DNA of 64,000 nucleotides, taken from positions 1-64,000 of the forward strand of contig JAMKCH010056824.1 in assembly GCA_023653785.1 (NCBI GenBank), given 5' to 3'. Numbering within the stretch: the first letter of the stretch is position 1; every line of letters begins with the position of its first letter. A model generated the notes under the pieces. The model was not told the DNA's origin and made no database searches. It worked only from the letters and a program-made list of their open reading frames with translations. Source of the stretch: Ophioderma brevispina (Eukaryota; Echinodermata; Ophiuroidea; Amphilepidida; Ophiodermatidae). A program made the position numbers and the translations under genes. Positions 11,158-23,355 of this stretch are shown here, piece by piece.

Positions 11158-11520
11158 TTGCAGCCCGGGGGTCTCAACACAAATGACCATACGGGGACGT
11201 GCACAGAACATCGGTCCCATTTTCCGCCTTCTGGTATATCAATGACTCCTTTTTCAAGCCAATTTTGGTATGCACTGGGTTGTTGTTTTCAAAATTTCTC
11301 GAATTGTTGGGAGATTTGTCATATCTTCTCAATCGGAAGCAACCCTTTTCTAAACTTGTTGGGGAAAAAAAATATTTAAATTTCTCATCTGAGCCAAAAT
11401 TGTCCAATTGCTTAAAATGTCAACATTTTGAGAAAACATTGGCAAAGGCCAAAATTTGTATCTCTCATATAGCTATGGGTCCCTTTTTGTGGTAAAAATG
11501 GTATAGGCTATGGCTCGACT
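11158..11520. other. Probable dispersed repeat, unclassified
   Basis: The stretch GGGGGTCTCAACACAAATG...ACGGGGACGTGC followed by AT-rich sequence has overlapping open frames on both strands but no recognisable domain. It is probably a transposon remnant in the lectin intron. Confidence 0.35.
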
Positions 11521-11570
11521 TCCAGACTCTCTGACGCACGCTCGGAGTAGTCGCGATTTTTTGAACCCTG

Positions 11571-11916
11571 ACTCAGAGAAATTTTGAAATAATTTATTTG
11601 CTTATTGTTATTAAACGTAGTCATGCTACTACAGATATTCACCCCTAATTCTCAATTCAAGTTGAGATGAAATCCCCATTTCATTTTGATGCAGTAAAAA
11701 CATGTTATGTGTTGTTAACAGTGCAATGTGTATTCCGGATCTCGAGTTTCAATAACAAAGTTGTGATTTTCTGGTATAAACCATGTGATTTTGAGCTTAG
11801 GCTCTTCCAACAATGATATTATAATTATCGACAAGCAAAATTATGTATGTGCAAAAACAATAATTTGTTGAAAATTGAGGGCGCCCCTCCCTCGCGGAAA
11901 TACTCAGTAGCCTTAA
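11571..11916 (+). mobile_element. TTAA-flanked MITE, copy 3 (diverged)
   Basis: The left end CCTGACTCAGAGAAATTT and right end ACTCAGTAGCCTTAA match the family termini. Internal AATAACAAAGTTGTGATTTT, TCGACAAGCAAAATTATG and AATTGAGGGCGCCCCTCC are shared with the other copies. It ends 44 bp before the acceptor of the second lectin block. Confidence 0.65.
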
Positions 11917-11959
11917 ATGTAATGGTCACGTAATAGGTCCTTTCTTGCACTTTTTTCAG

Positions 11960-12359
11960 ATTAAACGTCACCCCTCGAAATTCTCTATGGATTCTGTGCC
12001 AAGAAAACTGGATCAACTTGGGGCTGGACCGACGATCTGCTTGGAAAAATCCGGATTGGTATTACTGGGGGGTTAGTACCTCTCCCAACTTTCCCGGACG
12101 TGTTTGGCGTCAGCCTGACAATATGGTAATTGCGCTCACATGTGGACTCAATAGAACACGCCCAACTGAAGGCTTAAATGACTTGTACTGCAATAATAAT
12201 TCATATACCGTACATATTATGTCTTTGAAAGAGATTCCCATGAATGCTGTTATCCTTTTGTACTCCAGTGGCCTCAAGTTAACTTTTCACAATGAACCAA
12301 CCAACTCTTCTTTAGTGCATTATGTATCTTCCCTCGATTCAGTGACGTCATTGTGTTAA
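11960..12359 (+). CDS. C-type lectin domain, second exon block
   Basis: A splice acceptor with pyrimidine tract (CTTGCACTTTTTTCAG, AG at 11,958-11,959) precedes a frame that stays open to TAA at 12,357. The frame reads NPDWYYWGVSTSPNF, then RVWRQPDN (12,105 onward), a Cys codon at 12,141, and GLNDLYC at 12,171-12,191. This spacing (W-x-DG-like turn, QPDN, Cys, LND-x-x-Cys, aromatic five residues later) is that of the C-terminal half of a CTLD. QPD in the long loop is associated with galactose-type binding in canonical CTLDs. It pairs with the first-half block at 9,642-9,950, same strand, 2 kb upstream. The exact exon junction phase is not clean, and the final ~35 codons after the domain are of unknown reality. 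It may be an exon of a real gene or a decayed copy. Confidence 0.55.
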
Positions 12360-13430
12360 TGCGTATAGATGAAGCATTTACAGCGGGCGTTTTTTTTTTT
12401 TTCAAAAACGCGCTGACATCACTGACTCGAAGAAGATAAATTGACTAGAGCAGTAAATGAACGCATTGAAATAAATTAATCGTTCTGTGTCTGTCTCTTT
12501 CTCTTCTCTACACGTTTTTTTGCTCTCCTCTCTCTCTGTCTCACGCTCTCTCTCTCTCAACCCCTGACTGAAAGATGTATTTGTAAGTTGGTCCAAGAAT
12601 GGTACTTTTCACAGGTTTTTTGAAAATTGACACATGTCCCTTTGAAAGCAAAGAACATATACACATCTGTTAAATTAACAGCATTTATAACAAACAGTGG
12701 GCAGGTAATTTGCGAACTTTCTAGTTTGGCTCAATTTGTATTTTGTTGTGTCAATTGTTATGAGGCCGGAAGAGTGATATATTCACCTGATGAGTATCAA
12801 AATGGTATAAAAAATGGTCGTCTAATTGCGTAAGTATACGTTACCAAAGTCCATGGGGACAACTTTTAATTATTTTGCGGACAAACTTCGTAGTATTTGG
12901 CACCAATGCGGTGTCTGGTGCCATTTGTTTGATCAAATCATAAAATTATTTGGACTAATAATTGCTTCTTGAACGGGTTCTTGAAGGACCATAAACCAAT
13001 TGAAAAAAATGAGAATCATAAAATATGAGGAGATATAAATACGATTGATTGTGATGATTATGTATACGTTGTAAAACTGGTAAAAAGGGGCAAAAAGTTT
13101 TAATGCCCGTCTTATCAAGCCTTTTGTGTAAACACGGTTTACCAGGGGGGGGGGGGGGGGGTAGCACCCCGTCGAGACTTCGTTATAAAGCAACCCGATG
13201 CTTATCGGTTTGACACCAGGACACCAGTGGGGGTATGGTCCTCCTCTTCCATTTGATACCAAAAATTAAGTACAACATACCGAAATATGGCGTCACAATG
13301 CGTCCTAAAGTCACGCGAGGCGGCAAAATTGCATTTTCCATATGCGAACTCCCAAAATTTTGCACCAAAAAAGGTAGAATAATCGGATTTTCATGCGGTT
13401 TTCAGCTCTACATGATGGCAATTGACAACA
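12360..13430. other. No gene; CT-rich tract and poly-G run
   Basis: A pyrimidine-rich tract (TCTCTCT/TCTGTC) lies at about 12,480-12,562 and a long G run at about 13,144-13,161. Nothing coding is recognised. Confidence 0.45.
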
Positions 13431-13795
13431 TAGGCGTAAATCCGGGGGGATGGGGGGAGATCCCCCGATATATCCCCCAATATTTTGATGAGGGGGGATG
13501 GTCAATACTATCACCCCCCCCCATGTTGATGCCCCGTTCCTGGGTTATTGACCAAAAATAACCTCATATTTACCATATAGTTTAAAAATGGTAAATTTTC
13601 GCGAGCTTCGCGCGCGAGGTGGTGGTTTCCTCTCATTACAAGTACATTTAAAACGTTTTGACTTCTAAATTGGCAAATTTGTGATATTATTGATTCTTTT
13701 CAATCAAAAAAACCCCTTTCATCATAACATTTCATCCAAACCCCCCAACCCCGCCCCCCCCATGTCAAAAAGAATTTACGGCCACTGATTGACTA
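13431..13795. mobile_element. GGCGTAAATCCGG repeat, copy 2
   Basis: Uninterrupted version of the 3,426-4,142 element: ATAGGCGTAAATCCGGGGGG, TTATTGACCAAAAATAACC, a GCGAGCTTCGCGCGCG palindromic patch, and end GAATTTACGGCCACTG. The comparison with copy 1 shows that copy 1 carries an insertion. Confidence 0.6.
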
Positions 13796-14970
13796 AGTTT
13801 TACATCAACATAAGAGTTTGAATCCATATTGTGCATAATATTTTAAAAATGGTCCATAAAATATCCTTAGGTGGGCAACCCCAACCAACCCCCCCCCACC
13901 CCCCCCCCCTACCCTTTCGCCTATTTGCGGCATACCCTACACCGGTGAAGGTGCTATAACCGGCACATTTTGGTTCGCTAAAATGACCAAGGCCAAAAAA
14001 AAATTGATTACCTCTAAGCTTTTTACTAAAGATTTTGCATTTTAGCGCAACCGGAGCAAAGTTTTACTCAGCCTGGGGGTTGGTAACCCCCCCCCCCCCC
14101 CCCCCCCCCTTGGTAAGAAACAGGGTTAAGGGTGCGATGGTTCCTATATACATACCTATTCCGCGTTTTACTAGTTAAGATCCTTTGGTATGCTGATTAT
14201 ACATTACCTAAATTTTCGTATATTAAGTGTTTTGTTTTTTTTAATTGATTTAAAAATTGTTTAGGGGTAAAATTTGTAATAAGATAAATAAATTATTTGC
14301 TATGATTGTTTGCAACACAAATGTCATTTGTCCATAACGTATAGAGTTTGATACGACGTTTTGCAAGGTCCACATGGAATTTTTTTGTTGTCAGCACATA
14401 CAGAGTTTGTTATTGTTAATATTACCTATAATTGCTTGCTTACATGTATGATGTGTACACAGTTTTTTGGACTCGCAATATTAGCAACCAATTTTTATAC
14501 CGACTCACGTCTGATAATATCGAGGGAAGGGGAGGACACGACGTGCTCGATTTGGGCATTGGGTTTCCAAACGGTAATTCGTGGAACTGCTAATACTGCA
14601 TTTACTATGGCAGTCTCTTCTGTTTCAATTACATAACAAAATCTAGTCTTAAAATTGACAGGAAAGAGATTTTTTGAGGACAACAAATTTCTCTCAAATT
14701 GCACTGGAGCGATTGATTGTCGACCACCTACCTAGACCGTTTCGAAGGTTTATTGGACAAACAGTACCAAAAGAAAACACAGAAACGTTTGTTTTGAGTT
14801 TTGAACTGCCTGCTATCTTAATCATCCCCTAGGAACCACACCACCATCCCACAAACTAAAAAATTGTTTCTAGATTGTCTCCAAAACAACGCTTATTTAG
14901 GGGAATTCATGCTCGCTTTACCTACTTACTTCCGTTTTACACTTGCCAACACTCCATAATGACCTGGTGG
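13796..14970. other. No recognisable gene; long C tracts
   Basis: C runs near 13,889-13,910 and 14,089-14,109 probably mark ends of transposon remnants. No protein or RNA gene is recognised. Confidence 0.4.
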
Positions 14971-16455
14971 GTCGGTGTCAATTTGTATTCAAGTGGATAT
15001 GATGTGTGAAACAGGACTTTCCGAACGTCACCCTAAACAACAGGCGGCGCCGGAACGCCCATGTTCGATATAGAGTGGGATTTTGGATGTTGCCGAGCTC
15101 CTGTGGCGCTCTATGGAAAAAGCCTAAATCTGCCATTAATACTGAGCCCGATTGATTTCTTCAAATAACCGCTTGATGTGATCCTTCAATGTTTACCACA
15201 CTGCAACGAGAAGAGAAGCATCATTTTAATCAATTTTGTTCTGCGAACTTTTAGTTCGTAGAAGAAATTTGGAGAAGGAAAAATGCATTTGAAAATTAAA
15301 TATTTTTGTTTTATTTAATTAAATGTATCATAGTATTAATTATTCTTACCACAGTCTTTTTTTATTCAAAATTAGTATCATTCTCCTGTATTTCGGGTCC
15401 TTCTATCTACCCACGCTTATTGACTCCACGAGGTCAGAGCAACGAACGTTACGAAACGCAAACCGAGAAATACGCGCTCATGCCAACCACAAAGTTACCA
15501 GAAGTATGGACAGGACCTGGCTCATATGGAACCACATTTTTTTGATCAATTTCTTTCCAAGACCTGATTTGCACTAGTTTCGCGATGTTTTCTGAAAGTT
15601 AGTTACGTGTTTAGGATTCCGTTTTATGGGTGTGAACTTTTTGCAGGAAGAAAAAACCGTTTTGTTTTTTTTCGACACAGTTTTTGACAGAAAAATGACA
15701 GTATTTACTGGGTTTATTTAATTTTCAGTATTGCGCGTACGCAGGGATGACAATAAATAAAATAGACTCCCCCCCCCCCAAAACAAAGTATTTCCATCAA
15801 CTAAAAAACATCTGTTTTGCCACCATAAACAAGTCTTTTTAGGTTTGCTTACCTTACCAAGTAAGCAATGTTATGCGGTGATAATTAATAATAATATACC
15901 CTAATATCGCTTTGCTCGTGTTTGCTCTTACTTCCAAATTACCATATTTTGGATGATTTTGATCTCGCGTACATCACAATTTCGGGGTGGTGTACGAAAA
16001 AAAAAAATACCCTTTTTCTATATTTTGCTGTTTTGACACCATAATCAAGTAGCGCGTATGCGCGTACATCGACTGTGGAAAAGATTACCCTAGTTACGCG
16101 TGTGCTCGCCGGTGAAAAAATGAGTGTCTTGCGGTGACAGATCCCGGCAGGGGCTTGTTCTAGGCCGGCTTGAGCGGCTGGCTTGGGCTTTATGTGAATT
16201 TGGTTTCTCGATCCATACTCTTCCCGCAGGTTTTCCCGGGCACCCGGTTTCCTCCTGCTTCTAAAACGAGCGTCTGGAATAGAAATCGTTCCGGTATCAT
16301 GATTTCTTATGTGCTGAGCGCCTGTCATGGCTGCCGCCACAGCGCCTTGAGGTTGCGTTACGTGGATATGTCGCGCGTTATTTTTAAAAATATTCAATAT
16401 TATTAATTATTATTCTGGTCACGCATCATATCCACCTTGGAATAAAGGGCCCCCG
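14971..16455. mobile_element. Foldback element, copy 3, split by other sequence
   Basis: The left arm (GTCAATTTGTATTCAAGTGG, GATATGATGTGTGAAACAGG, CACCCTAAACAA) is at about 14,971-15,045. Family sequence resumes at about 15,780 (AAAGTATTTCCATCAACTAA) and ends with GGTCACGCATCATATCCACC at 16,418-16,455. The ~735 bp at 15,045-15,779 and part of 16,100-16,395 are not found in copies 1-2 and are inferred later insertions. The latter piece, GC-richer with GGAGGAAACCGGGTGCCCGG on the minus strand, looks like a fragment of another dispersed repeat. Confidence 0.55.
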
Positions 16456-16884
16456 GGCATAAGAAATCCTCATCTAAACTTCTACTTTTTGAAGAACTCA
16501 ACCTGAATTGTGTGAAATTCCCCGACAAATTTTGTGAAGGACTGAATTTAAAATAACACGAGAAATTGCCTCCATCTGAAACAAAAAACCAGTAAAATAT
16601 GAAGTTTATTAACATGCTTCATTCATGATTGTAACCTTTTCTATTGAAATGTTACACCAAGTTCAGCGTCAAATTCAAAAAATTTTACCTTCAGATCAGT
16701 TTTTATGTACCAAACATCTGAATCACTGTCTATTAGTTGATTCCCTTAATTTGCAGTGAATAGGAAGGATGGATTTTTTTTTAAATGGAAAATAAGAACA
16801 GTATACCAGGGGCTTCGGCTTTGGGTGTGGCAATGCGGTTTGGTTGTATTAGTCCAAGAGATTAGATCTATACGCTAATTAAAA
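16456..16884. other. No recognisable gene
   Basis: Non-coding sequence preceding the long inverted-repeat composite. Confidence 0.3.
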
Positions 16885-17290
16885 CTTGGGGGAAAAGCTC
16901 ATAACCAAGCTGAAATTTTCAGAGGATATAGGTCTAGGAATAAGTAGAATAACATACTAAAAGTTGTCCCCCGAAAATCATCCTGGAGCTCTCTCCAAAT
17001 TCAACGATGGCGATCAAATGGCTGCCATTTTCCAATTTTATCGTATTTTGCCACCAGACAAGTTGGAAATAAAAATAAAGTGTCAAATCATATGTTTTTA
17101 AGGAACAAGGAATACAATTAAGTCATTATTTGAGAGTTTAAAACTTACAAGTACCCAAATCAAGATGGCGTCCAAAATGGCCGCCATTTTCTAATTGTAT
17201 CATAACTTCATATGAAATTAGAAAAATACAAATTAGTGTCTATACGTTGTTTTAAGGCATAAGAATTATAAAAATTTTCTGGAAGGGAAC
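16885..17290. repeat. Left arm of a long terminal-inverted-repeat element
   Basis: The arm contains AAGCTGAAATTTTCAGAGG, ATAACATACTAAAAGTTGTC, GGAGCTCTCTCCAAATTC, two GATGGCGTCCAAAATGGC-type blocks and CATATGTTTTTAAGG. The same order, reversed and complemented, occurs at 20,570-20,880 and 21,830-21,912. An arm length near 400 bp suggests a large DNA transposon. The GGC(A/G/C)GCCATTTT motif is repeated within the arm. Confidence 0.7.
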
Positions 17291-18715
17291 AAAAAAAAAG
17301 AATGGTTCTCCCCCCCATCTATTTCCTTATCTCTTCCCACCTAACCAAAAAAAAAGACCACCTTGTTATTTTTATCCTAACTTTACAACCAATCATATAG
17401 AATACAAATAAAGAGCCTAAAACATGAGTTAATATCCAGGAATCTAAAAAAAAAAAACACATATTATTTAGAAAAGGCCAAAACTCCTAAGGGGTCATGC
17501 CTATAGCTGGTGGCAGCTCTGACAGGGAATCCCTCAGCTTCAGTCAGTTTGTCCCATTGCAACTTTTGGCAGCCACTTCACATTGGCAGTGAAGTGACAA
17601 AATATTACGTATCATAATGTAGTTTTACTTAATATGAAAATATATGAAGTGCACTAGCTTAACTATGCTCATTTTTTTACAATTAGAGATTTTGAAATAT
17701 GGGGACACATGCCCGTCATTTAACACCGCCGTACCGTAATAAGTGAGAAAAACTGCCTAATAATGGGTGTTTTGCTAGCCCAGTTTTCCAAAAAAAATGG
17801 TCCTATCTGTATCTAGTGTATCATTGGTCACTGCAATTGGGGAAAAAGAAAAGAAAATGAGTGACATTTTTTCATTCAAGAAACTTGGCAGCTTTTATTA
17901 GGCCAAGAAGCCGAGTTATTAGCGGTTTAATTTTTAATTAATTTCACCACTGCCGGTTTTTTGTCTTCCCCTCTTGACATGTGACAAAATACAGCTTAGA
18001 TAGGCATGCCCCACCATCTAAAAGTAATTTCCATCTAAGCTTACTGTCACCTCCTGATGTCTTACATTGGCAACATATGCACGATAAGAAAGGAATAGGC
18101 TTCAGGCTGTGGGGCCTCTTTCCTTTTTATATCCTGTGTGCCCACATTCTTACTTGCGCAACCCTCTTTGGCATCTATCTTTGATGATCGTACACCTTAA
18201 GGTTGCATAGACAAAGATCACTTTAGAGAACTTTTAAAGTGCACTTAGGCTTTTTAACAGTACCAGAATACCACTCAATAGCAGGGGGGTGTATTGTTTA
18301 TCAAAGGCAGTTAACCTTAAGCCAGATCATTCTCAACGCCTTAACTCCTCATCTCCGTAAAGCCAGCAGACAGAAGGGCAGATATAGACACGTTAATTGT
18401 ATCAACAACTCTAGCTATATCAGAGTAAAACGAGCTGTCAGTTATTGTCTTCGGTCCGGGTGCCATTTGGTTGTACAGGGCCGACCTCGATTTTCTTATA
18501 CAGATATGTGGGCATATTTCCCACCAATCCTTTAACGGTCTTCAACATTCATGAATTCAGCTGCCATCGGAGAAGACGAAGAAAAGAAGAAGAAGAAGAA
18601 AAGAAAAAGAGAAAGAGGAAACTATAGAAATCATTTAGTTTCTACATACCTTGACGGCTCGGGTACTTAGTATTCAGTCTCATATATCTAACTGCTGCCT
18701 ATGTTACAGTCTGGA
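17291..18715. other. Interior of the inverted-repeat element; no gene recognised
   Basis: Mixed sequence. 17,820-17,905 (AATTGGGGAAAAAGAAAAG, GAGTGACATTTTTTCATTC) resembles an arm of the foldback element at 20,931-21,794. A GAAGAAGAAAAG purine tract lies at about 18,566-18,622. A frame at 18,239-18,535 has no recognised domain but may belong to the LINE remnant downstream. Confidence 0.4.
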
Positions 18716-18719
18716 ATCG

Positions 18720-19900
18720 AGGTCTCTATCTCAGCACTCAAGCCTTTCCATGATGTCAAGCTCCAAGTTCCATAATGCTGCTGCTCATCCAGACAGATCT
18801 TTGGTCCTGAGACATCAAATGGGTTAATGCAGTAGAAAAGTGCAAATTTCGGAATGGTGTGTCCCACAAGTTCTGGATCCAGTCTTTTCAACATTTACAT
18901 CTCAGAAATGCCAAAGAGAGATTGTTCGCAGGTATTCCTACGCAGATGATACTGCATTTGGAAATGGCTGATGAGTCTTCTGGGCCTGAGAAATGGTGTT
19001 GCAGAAAGACCTAATCACTGTAAGCCAATTCATTCCCGATGACACTGAAACTCAGCAAATCCAAGGGACCGTCAGCTCTGTTTTTCCACCTTGCAAATCA
19101 ATGCGGGCACAAAAAGAGAACTAAAATCACTCTAGATGGAGATACACTGTCACAGACCCAAAAACAAAGTACCTTGCTGTCATAATGGACAGCAGCTACT
19201 TGCATCAAACACACCAAGCGTCGCGCCAAGATGCAATCTCGTGTCAGTCTCCCTCAGAAGGCTCGCAGGATAGGAACTGGATGGGGTGCATCTTTCGACA
19301 CTTTACATACATCAACTGTTTTTTTGGCATACTGAAACGCTGAACTACACTGCACCAATATACCACTCACAATAAGATTGATGTCGTTTGGAATGATGCA
19401 ATGAACTTAGTGCTTTTGGCGACGCCTGTATAGGATATCTTACAATTCTGTCGGCCATAGCTCCTCTAAACTTAGAAGAACTTCAGGTGATCAAGCTCAC
19501 CAAAGAAGTTGTGATGACTGGTGCATAATCCCCCAAAGCACTTTGCTACCCAATCCCATGACACTGCAGTCGCAGAGTATCCAATCGATCATACTGGATC
19601 GATTGGACATATGGTCTGCATGAGCAATGTTCATCCTCTACCTGAACTCAAAGCAGGTTGTGGATGATAGCCCATCAAGCAAGCCCAAGGACGGCGCCGT
19701 TGAGAGGTAAGCCCAGGGGTCAACCTCAACTAGACTCAGAACTGGCATTGGCCGTACAAAGCACTTCCTTCAAATTGCGCTTGTGTAGAGCCACAAACCA
19801 TTAGCCACATTCACTAGATGACTGTGAGGTTACAAGTCTCCAGGTGGAAATGAAAGACTTATCAACCTGGTCGATGATGAAATGATTGAAATCTCTGTGG
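18720..19900 (+). pseudogene. Decayed non-LTR retrotransposon reverse transcriptase
   Basis: Reading across frames gives reverse-transcriptase landmarks in order. These are a DRSLVLRHQMG-like segment (about 18,800), VLDPV then LFNIYISEMPK (about 18,868-18,915, one frameshift apart), RYSYADDTAF carrying the catalytic YADD box (about 18,930-18,957), a LQINAG-like segment near 19,095, and an LRTGIGRTKHFL-like C-terminal block near 19,735. This matches the palm and downstream region of Jockey/CR1/I-type LINE RT. Many frameshifts and stops make it non-functional. It sits between the arms of a long inverted-repeat element, so it is either nested or part of a composite. Confidence 0.75.
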
Positions 19901-20569
19901 TTAAAGACGGACCTTTCACTGAGATTTTTACTTCAACGAAAGGACGAGCTATATATATTACAACATATTTTAGAAACAAATCAGAAGGCAGAATGGTTAA
20001 ATGTAATATGTGAGTGATCTGGATCCTAAGAGACTTACTGGATAGCTTTATTAACAATTAGGATACTGCATGGCATCCTACACTTATGGGGGCAGCATTC
20101 CTAAATCACTTGATTAATTAATGACACATAGCATACAAAAGGGCAATCAGTCACAGTTTCCACCCTTATCTCCTAGCACTCTGCCTCAACTAAAAGGGTA
20201 TGGCGACATGTGCAAAATAGAAACAGACATCTCATTCACACCAGGACAATTTGCTCAAACCTGATGATTGTAGCAGTTGCAAGAAACATCTTGGATTCTT
20301 ATGGAACACCTGAAATACATGTACACCTCATGTACATAAAAGCTATGGTCCAACTTGCCAACATCATGCACCAAAACATTATTAGATTCAATGCTGATAG
20401 ATTGGGCCAAACATAAATGGACATTCAGTGTTGAAAACTTTGTACGGAAACTCTTCTATTGTATTATTTGAACCATTAATAAGATGAACAAGTTTTTAAG
20501 CCATTGGTTGGGCAACTTTTGAAGTTTTGGACACTCAAATAATGCTTCTATTATAGATTTCTGTGCCTT

Positions 20570-20880
20570 AAAACATATGTTTAGGCACTTAATTTATACT
20601 TCTAACTTGCCGACTTATCAAGTTAGGATACAATCATAAAATGGCAGCCATTTTGGACGCCATCTTAGTTTCGGATATTTGTGAGTTTTTAAGTCTAAAA
20701 AATAATGACTTTATTAGCTTCCCTGTGCCTTAAAACATAGACACTTTTTTTTTATTTTCCAACTTTCCCTGGTTGGCAAGTGTATAAAAATATAAAATGG
20801 CAGCCATTTTTTTTGTGGACGCCATCTTGGATTTTGGAGAGAGCTCCAGGGGGATTTTGGGGACTTTTAGTATTAGACCA
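20570..20880. repeat. Right arm, first segment, of the long inverted-repeat element
   Basis: Reverse-complement counterpart of 16,975-17,290. It holds AAAACATATGTTTAGGCAC, AAAATGGCAGCCATTTTGGA, CGCCATCTTAG, and finally GGAGAGAGCTCCAGGGGGAT and GGACTTTTAGTATTA. Homology stops at about 20,873, where the arm is interrupted by the following foldback element. Confidence 0.7.
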
Positions 20881-20930
20881 TGGTACGTGGACCAAATAAC
20901 CAACTGTATAACAAATTCTGTAGTCCCCAT

Positions 20931-21794
20931 CTGGGGGCTAGGGAAAACCAAGTGTAAATTCATAATAATTATTACGCTCACATAACTGTCTGTTTCCCGC
21001 ACATAAAACTGGCACATTTTCTTAAAAATATATTAAAATGTCACCTCATTTCTTTTTCTCAATATCAGAGACCAATGGATATGTATAGACTTCAGCTAAC
21101 CATGAGCTAAAGATATTACAATGGGCCGGGTATGTAGGGCCATGTTTAGCCAGGGTTACCACCTCCACGATTCGGGTTGAGTGACAAATACATACCCGTC
21201 CTCTCTCACAATAACTAACCAGGTACATTATTTTTTGTTTTTAAAATTTTAATAGGTAGTTGACAACTAATTTCTTCTGAAAACGCGGTAAATTGAATAG
21301 AAATTAAGTTAATTAATAAGTTACGGATTTTACAAAGTTGTTAGGTCAAAGCTTGAACTGCAACATTCTCTAAATGTTCATGTTTCTTCCTTTTCTAATA
21401 AATGATGAAAAAATAGGCAAAGTTAATTGAACACGCACTATAGAAGCTCAATATTTATTTATCTGTGAATGAGGTTAAGTAATTGGTCCTGAAAAATATC
21501 AGTCTAAATTGAGAAGGCTAAACAAACTGAAATGTCTTCAGCTGCGCGACAATATAACAATGGTCCTGCACTCCCAGATGAAAGGGAATTTGAAGTGTTT
21601 TTACACCGCATACCGGGCCGTTTAAGTCTAGCGTATCCATTTAGTCACTGATATTGGGGAAATAAAATTGAAGTGACATTTTATTCTTTTTCAAGAAAAT
21701 GTGCCAGTTTTATTTGTGTGAACAGACAGTTATATGATTTTAATAATTAATTAGAAAATTACACTTGGTTTTCCCCTAAGCCCCCCCCCCCCCC
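20931..21794. mobile_element. Foldback element nested in the right arm
   Basis: The left arm GGGGGCTAGGGAAAACCAAG..., ATAACTGTCTGTTTCC, ACTGGCACATTTTCTT, AAAATGTCACCTC is mirrored at about 21,655-21,794 by GAAGTGACATTTTATTC, AAGAAAATGTGCCAGT, AACAGACAGTTATAT, CTTGGTTTTCCCCTAAGCCC. The arms are about 130 bp and the interior is non-coding. It inserted between the two pieces of the larger element's arm, so it is younger. Confidence 0.75.
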
Positions 21795-21829
21795 GAATGT
21801 AGACTACCAAAACAACAGCCCTAGAAGGA

Positions 21830-21912
21830 CATGTCCCATCGACTATATGTTATTCTACTGATATTCCTGGACCTATCCTGAAAAATTCAGCTTGTTATCA
21901 GCTATTTCCAGG
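21830..21912. repeat. Right arm, second segment, of the long inverted-repeat element
   Basis: TATATGTTATTCTACTGATA, CCTGGACCTAT and AAAAATTCAGCTTGTTATCA mirror 16,890-16,960. This is the outer part of the arm displaced by the nested insertion. Confidence 0.65.
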
Positions 21913-23355
21913 TTTAAAACTAATGCTCTTGGCCTATATGTTGTAAGTACGTACATGTATAGCAAACGATGCAAGTGAGAGTAGTGCAAGTGTTATGAAT
22001 CAGCTTTTTTTAATTATTATTTACGACACAGCTAATCTGTAATAGCAAAATGGATAGTATTTTTTAAATGTGAGCTACGGTTGAGTCAGGATCTATAAAA
22101 CAATTCGATATCCCATAGTGCAATGGGCGAAGCTTCATCACTCTCATGTACGGCGGTGCGGAAATGATAGATGCGGCGGGAAAGATACGAATGCTAGCGT
22201 GGTGCTAGGGAAACATCGTTCATTTCCCGAGTTTGTTCGCTGGTGGTGTGATAGGAAACCATTAACCATGCTTTTGAATTTCTATCGTGCACGACAGCAG
22301 AAAGAAATTTCTAATCATCAACTTATTACATAAAGACGGCGTATTCGGCTTATTCACTTTAGGTGTGATCTAATACATTTGTTAAGCATTCCAAATATGC
22401 AAAAAAAACAGGGTTCGAAAAAAAAAATCATGTCCTCATGTCTCTTAAAAGCTTAGCTTCAATACACTTAGTAATATCGATAATTTTGGAATAAATTACT
22501 GATTTCAAAATCCGTCGAGGTTAATTTCCAATAACGTTCATTTAGATTTAAATATTAGTCACCAGGCCTAGCCTCTAGTCAATCCTGTGTGTAACCGTTC
22601 GTTCGTTCGTTATACGTAAGAGTGCCTTAGGTTGGCATGTCCTACCCCCCCTGTGATAATGATGTGATCCCCCTGGGGGCGTACTGCCATTTGGAGGTGA
22701 TGAGTATCAGGGGAGGGCGGTCAGGAAATCCCATTTTAGATATCGCTATTGGTTTTAAACACGTAAAAGTGAAATTTGACAAAAAAAAATAATGTTGGCA
22801 AGGAATATTTCCTTATTCCAGGTTGGAGCTGAAGAATCAACTCCACTCTAAGGGTAATTCTTTCTGATTTTGTTGTTGTTGCTATAATGAAAGAGGCTTG
22901 GCCGCCACCATCTGATGCGTATGAAGGCTATTATAACCCCTCATTTTCAACACCGTTGTCACCGAAAGACCTGTTTTAAAATTCTCCCAAAGACCCCTAT
23001 TTTTAACATTTGGACATTTTGAACGCAAACACACCTAATTTGTAGAAAATTTAGCAAAAATTTCACCCAAAGACCCTTTTTAGTATTTGCCGTCTCTCAC
23101 CCAAGGACCCCTATTTTTGCACATCCTTCGTCACCGAATACCCCCATAATCTATTTCATTTTGTGCCCCCCCCCCTCCCGACTATACCCAATACCCAATA
23201 GTTCCATCTTTAAGGTCACTATAGCATGATTTTTTTATTCATGTAAGTTCATCCATATTGTTGAGTGTTTGGTTTCATTTGGAGGGGATGTGTATGTACG
23301 TAAATTTAAAATATATAATTGGTTGTCCTGACAGGAAGTGCGAGAGCTTGTTATA
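21913..23355. other. No gene; CACCCAAAGACCC repeat, copy 2, inside
   Basis: The part at about 22,960-23,165 carries repeated CACCCAAAGACCCCT and CACCGAA units, a relative of 10,023-10,185. A short (GTTC)n run lies near 22,599. No coding domain is recognised. Confidence 0.4.

Noticed and set aside
15939..16397. 152-codon minus-strand frame
   Set aside because: Spans parts of a foldback element and a dispersed repeat, with no recognisable domain.
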